From Eucommia ulmoides (lineage: Eukaryota > Streptophyta > Magnoliopsida > Garryales > Eucommiaceae): DNA of 64,000 nucleotides. The stretch is taken from contig CM028339.1 of the NCBI GenBank assembly GCA_016647705.1, positions 21,254,803 through 21,318,802 of the forward strand, given 5' to 3'. Of the stretch, positions 1-8,935 are shown piece by piece. How positions within the stretch are numbered: position 1 is the first letter of the stretch; the number at the start of each line of letters is the position of its first letter. Both the position numbers and the translations under genes were made by a program. Below the pieces are notes generated by a model. That model did no database searches. It was not told the origin of the DNA and worked only from the letters and a program-made list of their open reading frames with translations.

Positions 1-323
1 AGTACTTCCTCTCCAAAGACTACGGTCGATTGATTCAGTGTCATTGTCATGTCTGTTGGCCATCATTCCATGATACATCAAAACTCTGATAACAACTAAC
101 ACAGTGGAATGGCGATGAAAAGACTAGATATTGTTCTATTAGATGAAATATGGCTAGATAGTGTTCTAGCAGGCAAAGAGGACGCTTCAATGCACAACAA
201 AGGGTTCTTGAATCCATAAGAAAGCGAAAAATCTCAAAGCATATTTAACTTGAATAATTGAAGTACAAAAGATTGTCAAGTGTGAGTTGATAGCCCTCTA
301 CTAATCACTACAGTGAGTTCCAA

Positions 324-378
324 TAACAACAACTACTAAGCCTTTATCCCAATTAAGTAGGGTCGGCTACATGAATCC
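324..378 (-). repeat. RTE-type 3' tail with (TTG)n end
   Basis: Read on the minus strand, this stretch has CATGTAGCCGACC, then GGGATAAAGGCTTAG, and ends in TTG-rich repeats. From memory of plant repeats, this is the shared 3' end of RTE-clade LINEs and of SINEs that borrow that tail. No reverse transcriptase reading frame is visible upstream of it, that is at higher coordinates, so only a 5'-truncated copy or a tail-sharing SINE is supported. Confidence 0.45.
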
Positions 379-385
379 GTTTATG

Positions 386-1550
386 TCATAAAGAAAATCC
401 TAAACACCTAAGAAAAGGAAACAAGCTAGTCCTAATACTTAATGGAAAAGAAAACAAAAAACAGAAAAACAAACTAGTGCTAAAAGTCGTAAAAAGAAAA
501 ACATAAATACAGGAAACTATCAATACTATTACCTATAACCAAGGAAAAGTACCCCAAAAATAACTCTACCTACTAATACAATCCTAATAAGACTCTAATT
601 TTTTACTAAATTACTTCTAAAACTCTATTAAACTAGAAAGCAAAATACATGAATAATAAAATTCAAAAAATAATTAAAAAAAATGTAATTTGCCTGGGAT
701 CCTTATCCTACATCACACGACAAGCCGCCTTCGGACGAAGCCCTAGCCAATCCATGCTCATTTCTCACTATATTTGGCCAGTGGTAATGTAGCGCATCAT
801 CAGCAGAGGACACCCCAACGTGTAATATATTGGATTCATGACGAAATTGCATGCACAAATTCCAAAAACAAGTATTCTACTCAAAGCATATACTTTTCAC
901 AGCCTAATCAAACATTTTTAACAAACAAATTCTACGATATCTCAGATATAGCTGGCACAAAATAAAACACATAAAATAACAGAAAGGGGAAAGCCTCGCA
1001 GTATGGATGGGAAAATACGCCCACAGTGACTAAGATGGATATCTTGCATTCGAAAACTAGTTGTTTGCCCTGTCAGTCCTTCGGGACACAAATAACTCAA
1101 TTTTCTCACATAAACTATTTGTGTCAGTGGATTTTTTCGATCCAAAACTTGAGATAATGGATATAAACAAAAAAAAAAGGGACTTATGAATAGTTGTTAA
1201 TAGAGTTGAAGTTAATGATGAGGGGCCAACATCAATTTATTCCGAATTACTTTACCTGTAGCTCCTCAAACAACATTTTCTAAACCAACCAAAGCCAATC
1301 TGAATTGAGAGCTCTTAGATAGAGGTTGTCGCCACCACAACTCCTACTCATTTTGGCCAGTGATACACTTATTAGAACGTTACTACATAATGCTTTAAAG
1401 TTATCTATGTCATCCTTGTCCCTCAAAAGGAAGGGGTGCACAACTTCTATTTCAATGTATGATGCTTAGCTCATCTGCTAGCCCTTCTTCTTCTTTAAGG
1501 AGGTGATTGAGATAGTAGGATATTAACCTTTAGAGCTACCAGAGACTATT
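386..1550. other. no gene recognised
   Basis: AT-rich sequence with only short unconvincing reading frames. If the RAD23-like exon at 3451-3516 belongs to a functional gene, this lies inside its first intron or beyond. I searched by eye for the rest of the ubiquitin-like domain on the minus strand and did not find it. Confidence 0.5.
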
Positions 1551-1757
1551 GGGTTAAGGATTTACCCGGTGTGAGATATCACATTGTTCGCAGAACCCTA
1601 GATGCTGTCGAAATCGAGGATTGTCAACAAGAGCATTCTAGTGCATTGTAGATTCTTAACAAAAATTTGTATCATTTGATGATGCCATGTGAATCGCTAG
1701 AAACATGTGAACTGTATGGCTAACCCAAAAACAAAAGTTTCGTAAGGGGAACTAGAG
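1551..1757 (+). pseudogene. rps12: plastid DNA insert: rps12 exon 2 end and start of its group II intron
   Basis: The plus strand reads [13 protein letters not shown] followed by a decayed TLDAV segment and QQ, which is the end of exon 2 of plastid ribosomal protein S12. Directly after it comes GTGCATTGTAG, which corresponds to the group II intron start (normally GTGCG). The intron sequence continues through CATTTGATGATGCCATGTG, AATCGCTAGAAACATGTG and TTTCGTAAGGGGA. The match stops abruptly at both ends, so this is a nuclear plastid-derived fragment of about 207 bp, not a gene. Several differences from the plastid sequence as I remember it are C-to-T or G-to-A changes, as expected for methylated nuclear DNA. 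Exons 1 and 3 are absent. Confidence 0.85.
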
Positions 1758-1899
1758 TCGTTCCTTATGTGTGCGTATGATTACAACTACTTTTGATCTT
1801 TCTAGGGCATCTTTGGCACTACTTCTTTGATCACAACAACAATGTCACCAATTTCCGGTACGCCTAGGCTCCGGGACAACTTGTGCACATCGGTGCGTC

Positions 1900-2379
1900 T
1901 AGAGCCTTTAACAACTATGGCCGTCCCGATACGGTTACAGGGCTGATATTGGAGTCTGAGGCCGATTCACACAGTATCGGGACGATATGGGCATGTAACA
2001 AGGTCCGCTCTTGTTACGCTGAGGCGTCTCACTAAGAATGAGAGAGTGAGAGCAATCATGAAGACAAACAATTGATCGGCAGCTACCCACGAACGAGGAT
2101 GATTGGAAGCGGGGGGCGAAGATGATCAGCAACAGACGAAGATGATCGGCATAGATGACGTCAACTGGAGAGAGGAAGTTGATCAGCATTTGGAGAACGT
2201 GGGCAAAGAAACTGAGGAAGACGTGAGAGAGGGAGTTGAACTTGAGGAAAAAATCGTGACAAAAATGACTGAACAATTGAGTAAAGTCACAAAAGTCACT
2301 ACGCAATTGAGTAGAGTCACAAAAGTGATGTCTGAGCAATTGGGTATCTTACTTCATTAGGGATTAGGGTTAGTTTTAT

Positions 2380-2413
<34 letters not shown>

Positions 2414-2770
2414 TATGTATACATATTTTGCAAATTTTAAAAAAGTTCACATATTTTGTTTAATTTTAAGCTTTAGCCCTAGAAAAACAATTTGTTTTGG
2501 TAGTACGAAGGTTTTTCGTCATTTTTCATATCTTTATTGTGTTTAATATGTAATTAAATGTCATAATATATATTAGAATGTGCTTAATAAAGGTTAAATG
2601 AGTAAAAAAATTATTGTTATTGAGTTTTTTAGGATGTTCGGGTGATTTTAAAAAATTCATGACCGTTACGGCCGATTCCCATTACAGACGGGCCGATACT
2701 CTCGATACCGTTACACCGCAACCGTTACCGTTCATTAACCTGATGTCACGATTTAAAACTTTGGTTCCCT
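1900..2770. repeat. possible TIR element with GC-rich CCGTTACGG/CGATAC ends
   Basis: Both ends carry GC-rich runs of similar composition in inverted arrangement (CCGTCCCGATACGGTTAC near 1921; CGATACCGTTACACCG near 2703). The middle holds an 85-codon reading frame (2103-2360) whose 3' third is a short internal repeat (QLSKVTKVTTQLSRVTKV). It resembles GC-rich non-autonomous DNA transposons inserted in AT-rich plant DNA. I could not align the two ends confidently or find a target duplication. Confidence 0.25.
2387..2413. repeat. (AC)n microsatellite
   Basis: An uninterrupted AC dinucleotide run of about 13 units, next to ATAT/GTATAC sequence. Confidence 0.9.
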
Positions 2771-2820
2771 TACTAAAATATAATATCCGATATATAAATA
2801 TTAAAAAGTAATTTTGGTTC

Positions 2821-2850
2821 AAATAGCAAATAGCAAATAGCAAATAGCAA
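2821..2850. repeat. (AAATAGC)n short tandem repeat
   Basis: Four copies of a 7-bp unit AAATAGC, inside the putative first intron of the RAD23-like gene. Confidence 0.85.
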
Positions 2851-3450
2851 AGGTTCTAGTACAATGCTGGTTCGAAAAACTCCTACCCTGATAACCAATA
2901 GCAAAAACAAACCAATAACCAAACTGAACTCTTAAAAATTCCAAATCAACAGAAACCAAACAATCTAAGTTGCAATTCTAATATAACGTGGTGTAGTGTG
3001 AAAGAGCAAACCTGCACCAAAATTGCTCAAACTATGGTCAAACACTACGGGAATTTGACCACATAAATTATCACTTCGTGAAAGTTGTTCCTTCGTGCAA
3101 CAAACACCACTAAGATTCCAGAATAATTTATCACATAATTTAACCAAGTCTGTACCACGGTAACAAACGATATCCAATTGCAAAACAGACAGCAGAAGGC
3201 AAATTTTACATAATTGAAACAATCTAAAACGGCAAATTATATATCTAATAAGCTGATTGGTAGACGTGCGAAACAAAATTGACAACGGGACGAAAAACTC
3301 GCAAAGCCCTAATTCAGACCCTAGTAATGCAAAAAACAGACGGTTTCAAAGTTTTCACGTATTAATAGCCAATAATCTACAAATATAAAGGCTTGTGTAC
3401 GTGTGCGCGCGCGCATAATTTTATACAAATAGAGTAGGAGAGATTGGTAC
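2851..3450 (-). other. 5' part of putative intron 1 of the RAD23-like gene
   Basis: Read on the minus strand the sequence starts GTACCAATC directly after the exon at 3451 and stays T-rich with no recognisable exon, as expected for a plant intron. A 106-codon minus-strand frame (2965-3285) has no recognisable domain and is best read as chance. There is a GCGC/ACGT alternating purine-pyrimidine tract near 3398-3415. Confidence 0.5.
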
Positions 3451-3516
3451 GGTATCTTCGGGTTTCACTTCGATGTCAAAGTTCTTGCCCTTCAGAGTCT
3501 TCACAATAATCTTCAT
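3451..3516 (-). CDS. RAD23-like protein, first coding exon (partial gene)
   Basis: Minus-strand ATG at 3516-3514 opens 22 codons beginning MKIIVKTLKG and ending in EVKPEDT, followed at once by GTACCAATC, a usable GT donor in phase 0. The peptide matches the start of the ubiquitin-like domain of plant RAD23 proteins. RAD23 links ubiquitinated cargo to the proteasome through that domain and works with XPC/RAD4 in nucleotide excision repair. Family members are normally about 370-420 residues with UBL, UBA, XPC-binding and UBA domains; only the first third of the UBL is here. The ATG is supported by family homology, the in-frame GC-rich leader and an upstream TATA box. No second exon is seen in the remaining 3450 bases, so intron 1 would be very long and filled with transposon and plastid debris, or the exon is an orphan. 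Other small ubiquitin-like proteins are less likely because of the KTLKG and EVKPEDT pattern. Confidence 0.8.
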
Positions 3517-3695
3517 CTTCAAAATCGGCAGCCTTCACTGGTGAATCTACTGATACCCGTTCGCCGCCGGCGACACGAAACACGGCAATATGTTTGGGGA
3601 AGGGGGGGCGGTGGCCGGCGGTGAGAGAGTTAAAGGGGCAGGACAAGTCTCAACAGTGAAAAGAACGGAGGCTGAGGTCTCTGCCGCGGTTTATA
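3517..3695 (-). promoter_or_regulatory. TATA box and 5' UTR of the RAD23-like gene
   Basis: On the minus strand CATTATAAACC gives a TATAAA at 3695-3690. A start site about 30 bases downstream would fall near 3660, leaving a 5' UTR of about 145 nt. The leader is GC-rich and rich in CT and CCGCC, very unlike the surrounding AT-rich DNA and typical of the leader of an active plant gene. No upstream ATG is obvious between 3660 and 3516 apart from decayed short ones. Confidence 0.6.
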
Positions 3696-3722
3696 ATGCT
3701 GAACGATGGGGAATGGTTAGGT

Positions 3723-3974
3723 GACGGCGTCGTTTGAGACGGTCGCTTTCACGGTCTGTTCTTATTGGGCCTTTTAATCCTGACAAATAGACGCCAGTTC
3801 GATTGGGCTGATTGAAAAGCAGTAGTAACCCAATTATTCATTGGGCTTGTTGGTCTGGATATCATTATTATGGGCTTTGGCTTCGAAAGCACTTCAAGCC
3901 GAGTGGAGTATTCGGCCCTTAATTGGTTTCTAACCTCGGGTTCGGCTTGGTTTGGTTTACGACCCAAAAGCCCA
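3723..3974 (-). promoter_or_regulatory. site II (TGGGCY) cluster in the RAD23-like promoter
   Basis: TGGGCY elements are seen at 3766-3771, 3804-3809, 3842-3847 and 3871-3876, and the reverse form AGCCCA at 3969-3974. A CAAACGACGCCGTC element lies at 3723-3737 on the minus strand. Site II elements are bound by TCP factors and are common upstream of plant housekeeping genes. Five within about 210 bp, just upstream of the TATA box, support a real constitutive promoter. Confidence 0.6.
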
Positions 3975-4119
3975 CTACTCTTCATTTTTGTCCACACTTT
4001 TTATTTTTTATATTTTTTTATTTTTTTAAATATAAAAAATTCCAAATAAAAAAATATATTAGTTTCGATAACAAAAATACCCTTCAATTATTTATTATTA
4101 ATAATAAACATTAATTACT

Positions 4120-4395
4120 AAAAAAAATATTCACTATCTCATCACAACCATAATAAATATTCCTAACACTGCTACCACCACAATGAATATTTGTTATCAC
4201 CGCCTTTACCAATAACAAATATTTGTTATCATCCCACCACAATCACAACAAACATTTAATATCATTGTTGATATAATCACAACAAATATTCACTATTATT
4301 ATTGTCACTACCACAACAAATAAGTTACTACTATCATGGTCATCACTACAACAAAATATTCGTTATCACCAACACGAGTATTTTTATATTCACTA
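4120..4395. repeat. imperfect ACAAATATT / CACCAC array, left part
   Basis: Degenerate units of about 30-35 bp built from CACCACAA and ACAAATATTYRTTATC. The same kind of sequence resumes at 8144-8310, so the transposon block 4401-8143 seems to have landed inside one array. Confidence 0.6.
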
Positions 4396-4400
4396 TTCAG

Positions 4401-5787
4401 TGATAGGTGTAATTTATCTATTTATTCCCAAGCCGGTTTTGTTAGTTTTCGAGTATTTTTATATCGTTTTTATATGTTTTAATATGTTTTTATTCTTTTT
4501 AGTATAAATCAGGTGTGTGGGGGTGAAAAGAGATGAAAACGGATCATAAATGATCAAATCGGATCAAGAATGGTGGGAAAACATTCATAAGGGCAAAATT
4601 CAGAACTGCAACCCACTGCCGCAATGGTTAATATGCAGAGAAGGCCAAATGTTGCTGAAAATCCACCACCGCAGCGATGAGATTCACCACCGCAGCGGTG
4701 AAAGAACAAAAGGTCTCTGATCCCACGCCGTCTCCATCGTTGCGGTGAAGATTAAACCGACATGCCCACTGCCGCGGCTCTCACTCTGCACTAGAATTAG
4801 ATATTTATTTAGATATTTTTGCTCCTTATTTTTTCCCTGTCCTCTTCCATTTGGCCATTAGACCTAATAAGATATTAGAGGCATATTTTGAGAGGATTTT
4901 GGGGAGCTCATTCAAATCCGAATGAGAAGAACACAAAACGAAGAAGGAGAAGCGATCTGGGAACGGTTTTAGCGTTAAATCTTTGGACTATAGCTAGTTT
5001 CTCTCGTTTCTTTCTTTATTTCTTAACTTCAGATTCTGGTTTGAGCATGTTTAGCTCGTTATTAATTGTATATACGGTTATGGCCGTTAGCTAAACATGG
5101 ATTGTCTTAGGGATTAATAATATTTATGAAAATGTTGTTTGTTTGAGTTTGTGTTTCGTTAATGGTTGTTCTTTATAAATTCGATTGTGTTTATCGGTTT
5201 GTCATGATTATTATACTCGTTATGATATAGTGAGAAATTGGGGTTTGATACTCGGGAGAGGTAATCCCGAATTCGGATTAGGGTAAACACAACACGACGA
5301 TCTAATAACCTAGGAGAGAGTGTGCAATCAATGACGTTGGGGTGAGACTCATGTGACGTAGTGTCGTTAAGATATTGAGGGGGACTTCTTTGTTGACGCG
5401 AAGTCGCATATTCACTCGTCTTACACTCAGGAGAGGTGGCGAGTGAGTTTACGATACAAAGATTGTCGGATAGGTCGAACGTCGTTATTGTAAACTAAAC
5501 GAGACCAAACATGTTTTTGTAAACAAAGTTAATCCCTAAGCAATCTACTTCTCTTAATCATCTCATAGTAGTATTAGTATAATTAGTTTAATTAACTTAG
5601 TATTAGTATATTATTAATTTTAAACACATTTTTATCTCCTAGATAAAATTATGTTATGACAATTACGGTACTCGATAATAATCTCAACCAATCACTGTGG
5701 ACACAATACCGCTACTCTCCCCATCTTTACTAAAACTTGACTAGTACACTTGCGGTGAAAGTGGTGTGAATTAATTACGCGCTACTA
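4401..5787 (+). mobile_element. Athila-type solo LTR (copy A)
   Basis: Starts TGATAGGTGTAA, the same start as the LTR at 51687, and contains the same landmarks in order: TATAAATCAGG, the AAACATGGATTGT region, GAGAGGTAATCCC, ACGTTGGGG, GAGGGGGACTTC and GCGGTGAAAGTGG. It is flanked by TTCAG at 4396-4400 and 5788-5792, a 5-bp target duplication. No PBS or internal region follows, so it is a solo LTR left by LTR-LTR recombination. The last bases (GCTACTA) are mutated from the expected CTATCA end. Its internal repeat is a variant near-palindrome (CACCGCAGCGGTG near 4688). Confidence 0.75.
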
Positions 5788-5792
5788 TTCAG

Positions 5793-5985
5793 CTTTCGTG
5801 TTTTCTAAGAGTGATTATACTGAGTGCATTGTGAGATCTTTTCTGAAAGTTCTTGAGAAACTTTTGTTGTGGATTACCGCTGCTACCGATCAGAAGTTTC
5901 ATTGCTATTCTAATCATTATTTTTTCGATGGAATCCTGGTGAGATATTTCCAAATTATTTACTATCAATTGTTGTTTGATCTTTG
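5793..5985 (+). mobile_element. Sirevirus-like copia LTR fragment, left piece
   Basis: Resembles 12420-12660 of the full LTR at 11284-13580: TTTTCTAAGAGT, TGAGATC, CGATGNNNTCCTGGTGAGAT and TTCCAAA occur in the same order. It continues at 7294 after the Athila-type LTR fragment (5985-7293). The 5' part of this LTR is missing. Confidence 0.65.
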
Positions 5986-7293
5986 TAAACCTGCAGTAAC
6001 TTCGCCTAGGTGAAGTTTCCTTCGCCGAGGTGAAGTTCTGGCAGAAAGTTTTATTTTTAAACTGACCTAACTTCGCCTAGGCGAAAATCCTGCAGCACAG
6101 CCTTGATATTTATTAGATATTTTGAGATCTTTTGCCTATAAATACCCCTCTCATCCCCCTTTTCCAGCCTCTCTTGGTTTTTTGAGCACCTTAGGCTATA
6201 TTTAAGCCTAGGTTTAGGAGTTTTGGAGGTGGATCTCACATCCCGAAGTAGAGAAGATGGCGAATCGATCGTTGAGCGTTCTTAGCGGTTTATTTTCGGA
6301 TGAGGCTAAGTTCTTCGATTGTTTTTATTTATTTCTTTATCTTAGGATCATGTGAGCCTGTTTAGCTCGATTTATATGTTTATGTGGCTATGGCCACGAG
6401 TTAAATATGGATTGTAGTAGGGATTAACGGTATATTTATAAATATGTTTGTTTGGATGATTTCGGTGTTGCGTTTATGTTTGTTCTTCGTAGTTTGATTG
6501 TGTTTATCGTATTGTTTGTTTATTATGCTTAGAATGGTAAATGGAGAATATGGGGTTTTGACAAAACCCGGATTCGGATTAGGGTAAACAAACGCTACGA
6601 TTATATAACCCGATGGGGGGTTTGAATCGTGGACAATCGATGACGTTGGGGCAAGACTCAAGTGATCTAGGGTCGCTAAGACGTTGAGGGGGACTTTAGC
6701 ATTGACACGAAGTCGCGTTATATCCCTTGTCTTACACTCGAGAGAGGTGGCGAGGGAGTTTTAGAATGGAGATTATCGATAGGGTAAATACAACGCGACG
6801 ATCCAATAACCCGGGAGAGAGTTGGATTATGTACAATCGATGACGCTGGGCGAGACTCACGTGACCTAGGGTTGTTAAGACATTGAGGGGGACTTCTTCG
6901 TTGACTCGAAGTCATGTATTCTCCCGTCTTACACTTGGAAGAGGTGGCGGTGGAGTTTACGTACCGAGATTGTCAACTAGGTCGAACACCGTAAACGTGA
7001 GTAAATCGAGATCGAACACGTATTTGTAAACACGTTAATTCCTAAGCAATTCTTGACCCTAAAACATATTAGCATATTAGTGTAGTTAATTTAGGTTATA
7101 TTAGTATTAGTTTAATTAATTAAATACATTTGTTTTCGCCTAGATAAAGTTAGGTCACGACAAATGCAGTATTCGATAGTAACGACACCAATCCCTGTGG
7201 ATACGATAACCTGATCTTAACAATCACACTATACTAAAACTTAGGCCTCATATACTTGCGAGAGTAAGTAGCGGTGTATTTTACACCCTATCA
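5985..7293 (+). mobile_element. 5'-truncated Athila-type LTR (copy B)
   Basis: Starts abruptly at ACCTGCAGTAAC, which matches 52246 about 560 bp into LTR copy C, and runs to TTTTACACCCTATCA at 7293. That end is the inverted form of the family start TGATAGGTGTAAA, so the 3' end is intact. The first bases carry TTCGCCTAGGTGAA (6001), TTCGCCGAGGTGAA (6021) and TTCGCCTAGGCGAA (6072). It lies inside a copia LTR. Loss of its own 5' end and of about 100 bp of the host LTR points to a deletion across the left junction, with AAACCTGCAG-type microhomology. Confidence 0.7.
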
Positions 7294-8143
7294 TTTAACT
7301 ACTTGCTACCCATCTTTATTTGAAATTAAATTTTGAAATTCTCATTTTTTTATCACTAGTATCGGGACATTAATTGAGTTTGAGTTTATCTGGGGTGGTA
7401 GAAGTTCCGAGTGGAAAAATCACTTATCAATTGTTTGTAATTGGTGAGTTAAGTGTCGGATTAGATACTACTGGGAGTGTCTAATTAAGGATAGTTGGTT
7501 TCAATCTCTTTTGGTAAAAAGTTTGAGGTTTTGATCTTTACCTAAGGTATAAAAAGATTAGGTGTTAATTCTTCATTGATTGAATTTGTGAGTGAATTGT
7601 AAAGGTTCCATCCTTATCTGGGAAAATGATACTTGGAGTGATTGTAAGATTTAATTCTTGAGCCTAAGGTATAAAAAGAATTAGGTCGTGATTCTCCCTA
7701 TAATAGAATTAGGTTAATCTTTAGCCTGTAAAAAAATAGGTTATTCTTAAGCTTGAGAAAAAAGAAGAGGTTATTCCTGAGGCTGGGAAAATGAATTATA
7801 AATGTTGATTCTAAGCATGTGAAAAGAATCATTGTGAGGGTTTGGTTCCTACCTGTAAAGGAATTTTGAGTTTAGTGGGTGCGAATCTCCGTGAGGCTCC
7901 GAGAACTAGATTAGACAACAGTAACTTGGTGAACCAGGATACATCGTGGTGTGCTGCTTTATTTACTTTACTTATACATTGTAGTTTGGTGTGCACCTAG
8001 TTAATAACACATATCTGCTGTTATAAAGATAATAATTAATTTTAGGATAAAATTAATTGTTTGAATTTTTAAAGTATTATATTTTGATAATTTTTAATAG
8101 TACCCAATTCACCACTCATCTTAGGTAGCTTACTGGGCCAACA
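7294..8143 (+). mobile_element. Sirevirus-like copia LTR fragment, right piece
   Basis: Parallels 12728-13580: ATCGGGACATTAATTGAG, CTGGGGTGGTAGAAG, repeated AAAAGATTAGGT-type phrases, GTGCACCTAGTTAATAAC and the end GGGCCAACA. The sequence after CAACA lacks a PBS and returns to the CACCAC array, so this is the 3' end of a solo or 3' LTR. Confidence 0.75.
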
Positions 8144-8310
8144 TAGTGTTATTGCTACCAACACAACAAACACTCACCATTGTCGTCGTCGCCTCAACAA
8201 ATATTTATCATCACTACTGTTACCACCACAATAAACATTCATGTCCCAACCGCCAACACAACAAATATTAACTACCACTATAGCAAATATACACCACAAC
8301 AGTAAATGGC
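8144..8310. repeat. imperfect ACAAATATT / CACCAC array, right part
   Basis: Same composition and unit type as 4120-4395 (CACAACAAACACTCACC, CAACAAATATTTATCATC, CAACACAACAAATATT). This supports insertion of the whole 4401-8143 block into one array. Confidence 0.55.
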
Positions 8311-8439
8311 CAAAAAATTAACACAAATTTTAACAAATTGTGGTCAAATATTATGTTAAATTTCAAAATCAAAATTAATATTTACAATAAATTTCAAATC
8401 TTAAATGTTTAAAAATAATGCTAACGACAACCATGGCTT

Positions 8440-8935
8440 ATGACCGTCCACGGTCAGAATATCGACGACCAACACATTTCAGTGATGGTGGTCCATGATT
8501 TGTTCGAACACAGAAAAACAATAAGAAGCAATCTACGTGGTGGTGGTAGTGATTTGTTTAGAGAGAGAGAGAGGTGGCGACTCGGTCGTGAACAACCAGA
8601 TCATCGACGGCTACCACTAAATACATGGTGCTAGCCGTGATTTGTTTAGAGAGAGATGGGGCAAGATGGTTAACAATCTCGATATGGCCGTTCAAGGCCA
8701 GATTGCCAATAGCCACCACCGGTATGTGGTGGTGGTCGTGATTTGTTTACAGAGAGAGAGAGGGGGGCAACGATTTGACTGTGAATGGCCAGATCTGGAT
8801 CTCCATCGCAAGATCTGGTAGTGGCAAGCCAGATGTCGTTCACAGCCAGATCGCCAACGGCCACCACCAGAATTATGGTGATGGTCGTGATTTGTTTAAG
8901 CGGAGGGAGATAATTATTGTTTCGGACGGATAATA
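8440..8935. repeat. minisatellite with GTCGTGATTTGTTTA and CCACCACC hairpins
   Basis: About four imperfect units of roughly 100-120 bp. Each has CCAGATYGCCAACGGC, a small inverted repeat (for example CCACCACCGGTATGTGG), then GTCGTGATTTGTTTA and a (GA)n run. Short reading frames on both strands here only reflect the repeat. Confidence 0.7.

Noticed and set aside
2103..2360. 85-codon frame with an internal KVTKV repeat
   Set aside because: Its 3' third is a direct DNA repeat and the rest has no domain; it lies within a probable DNA transposon, so I did not call it a gene.
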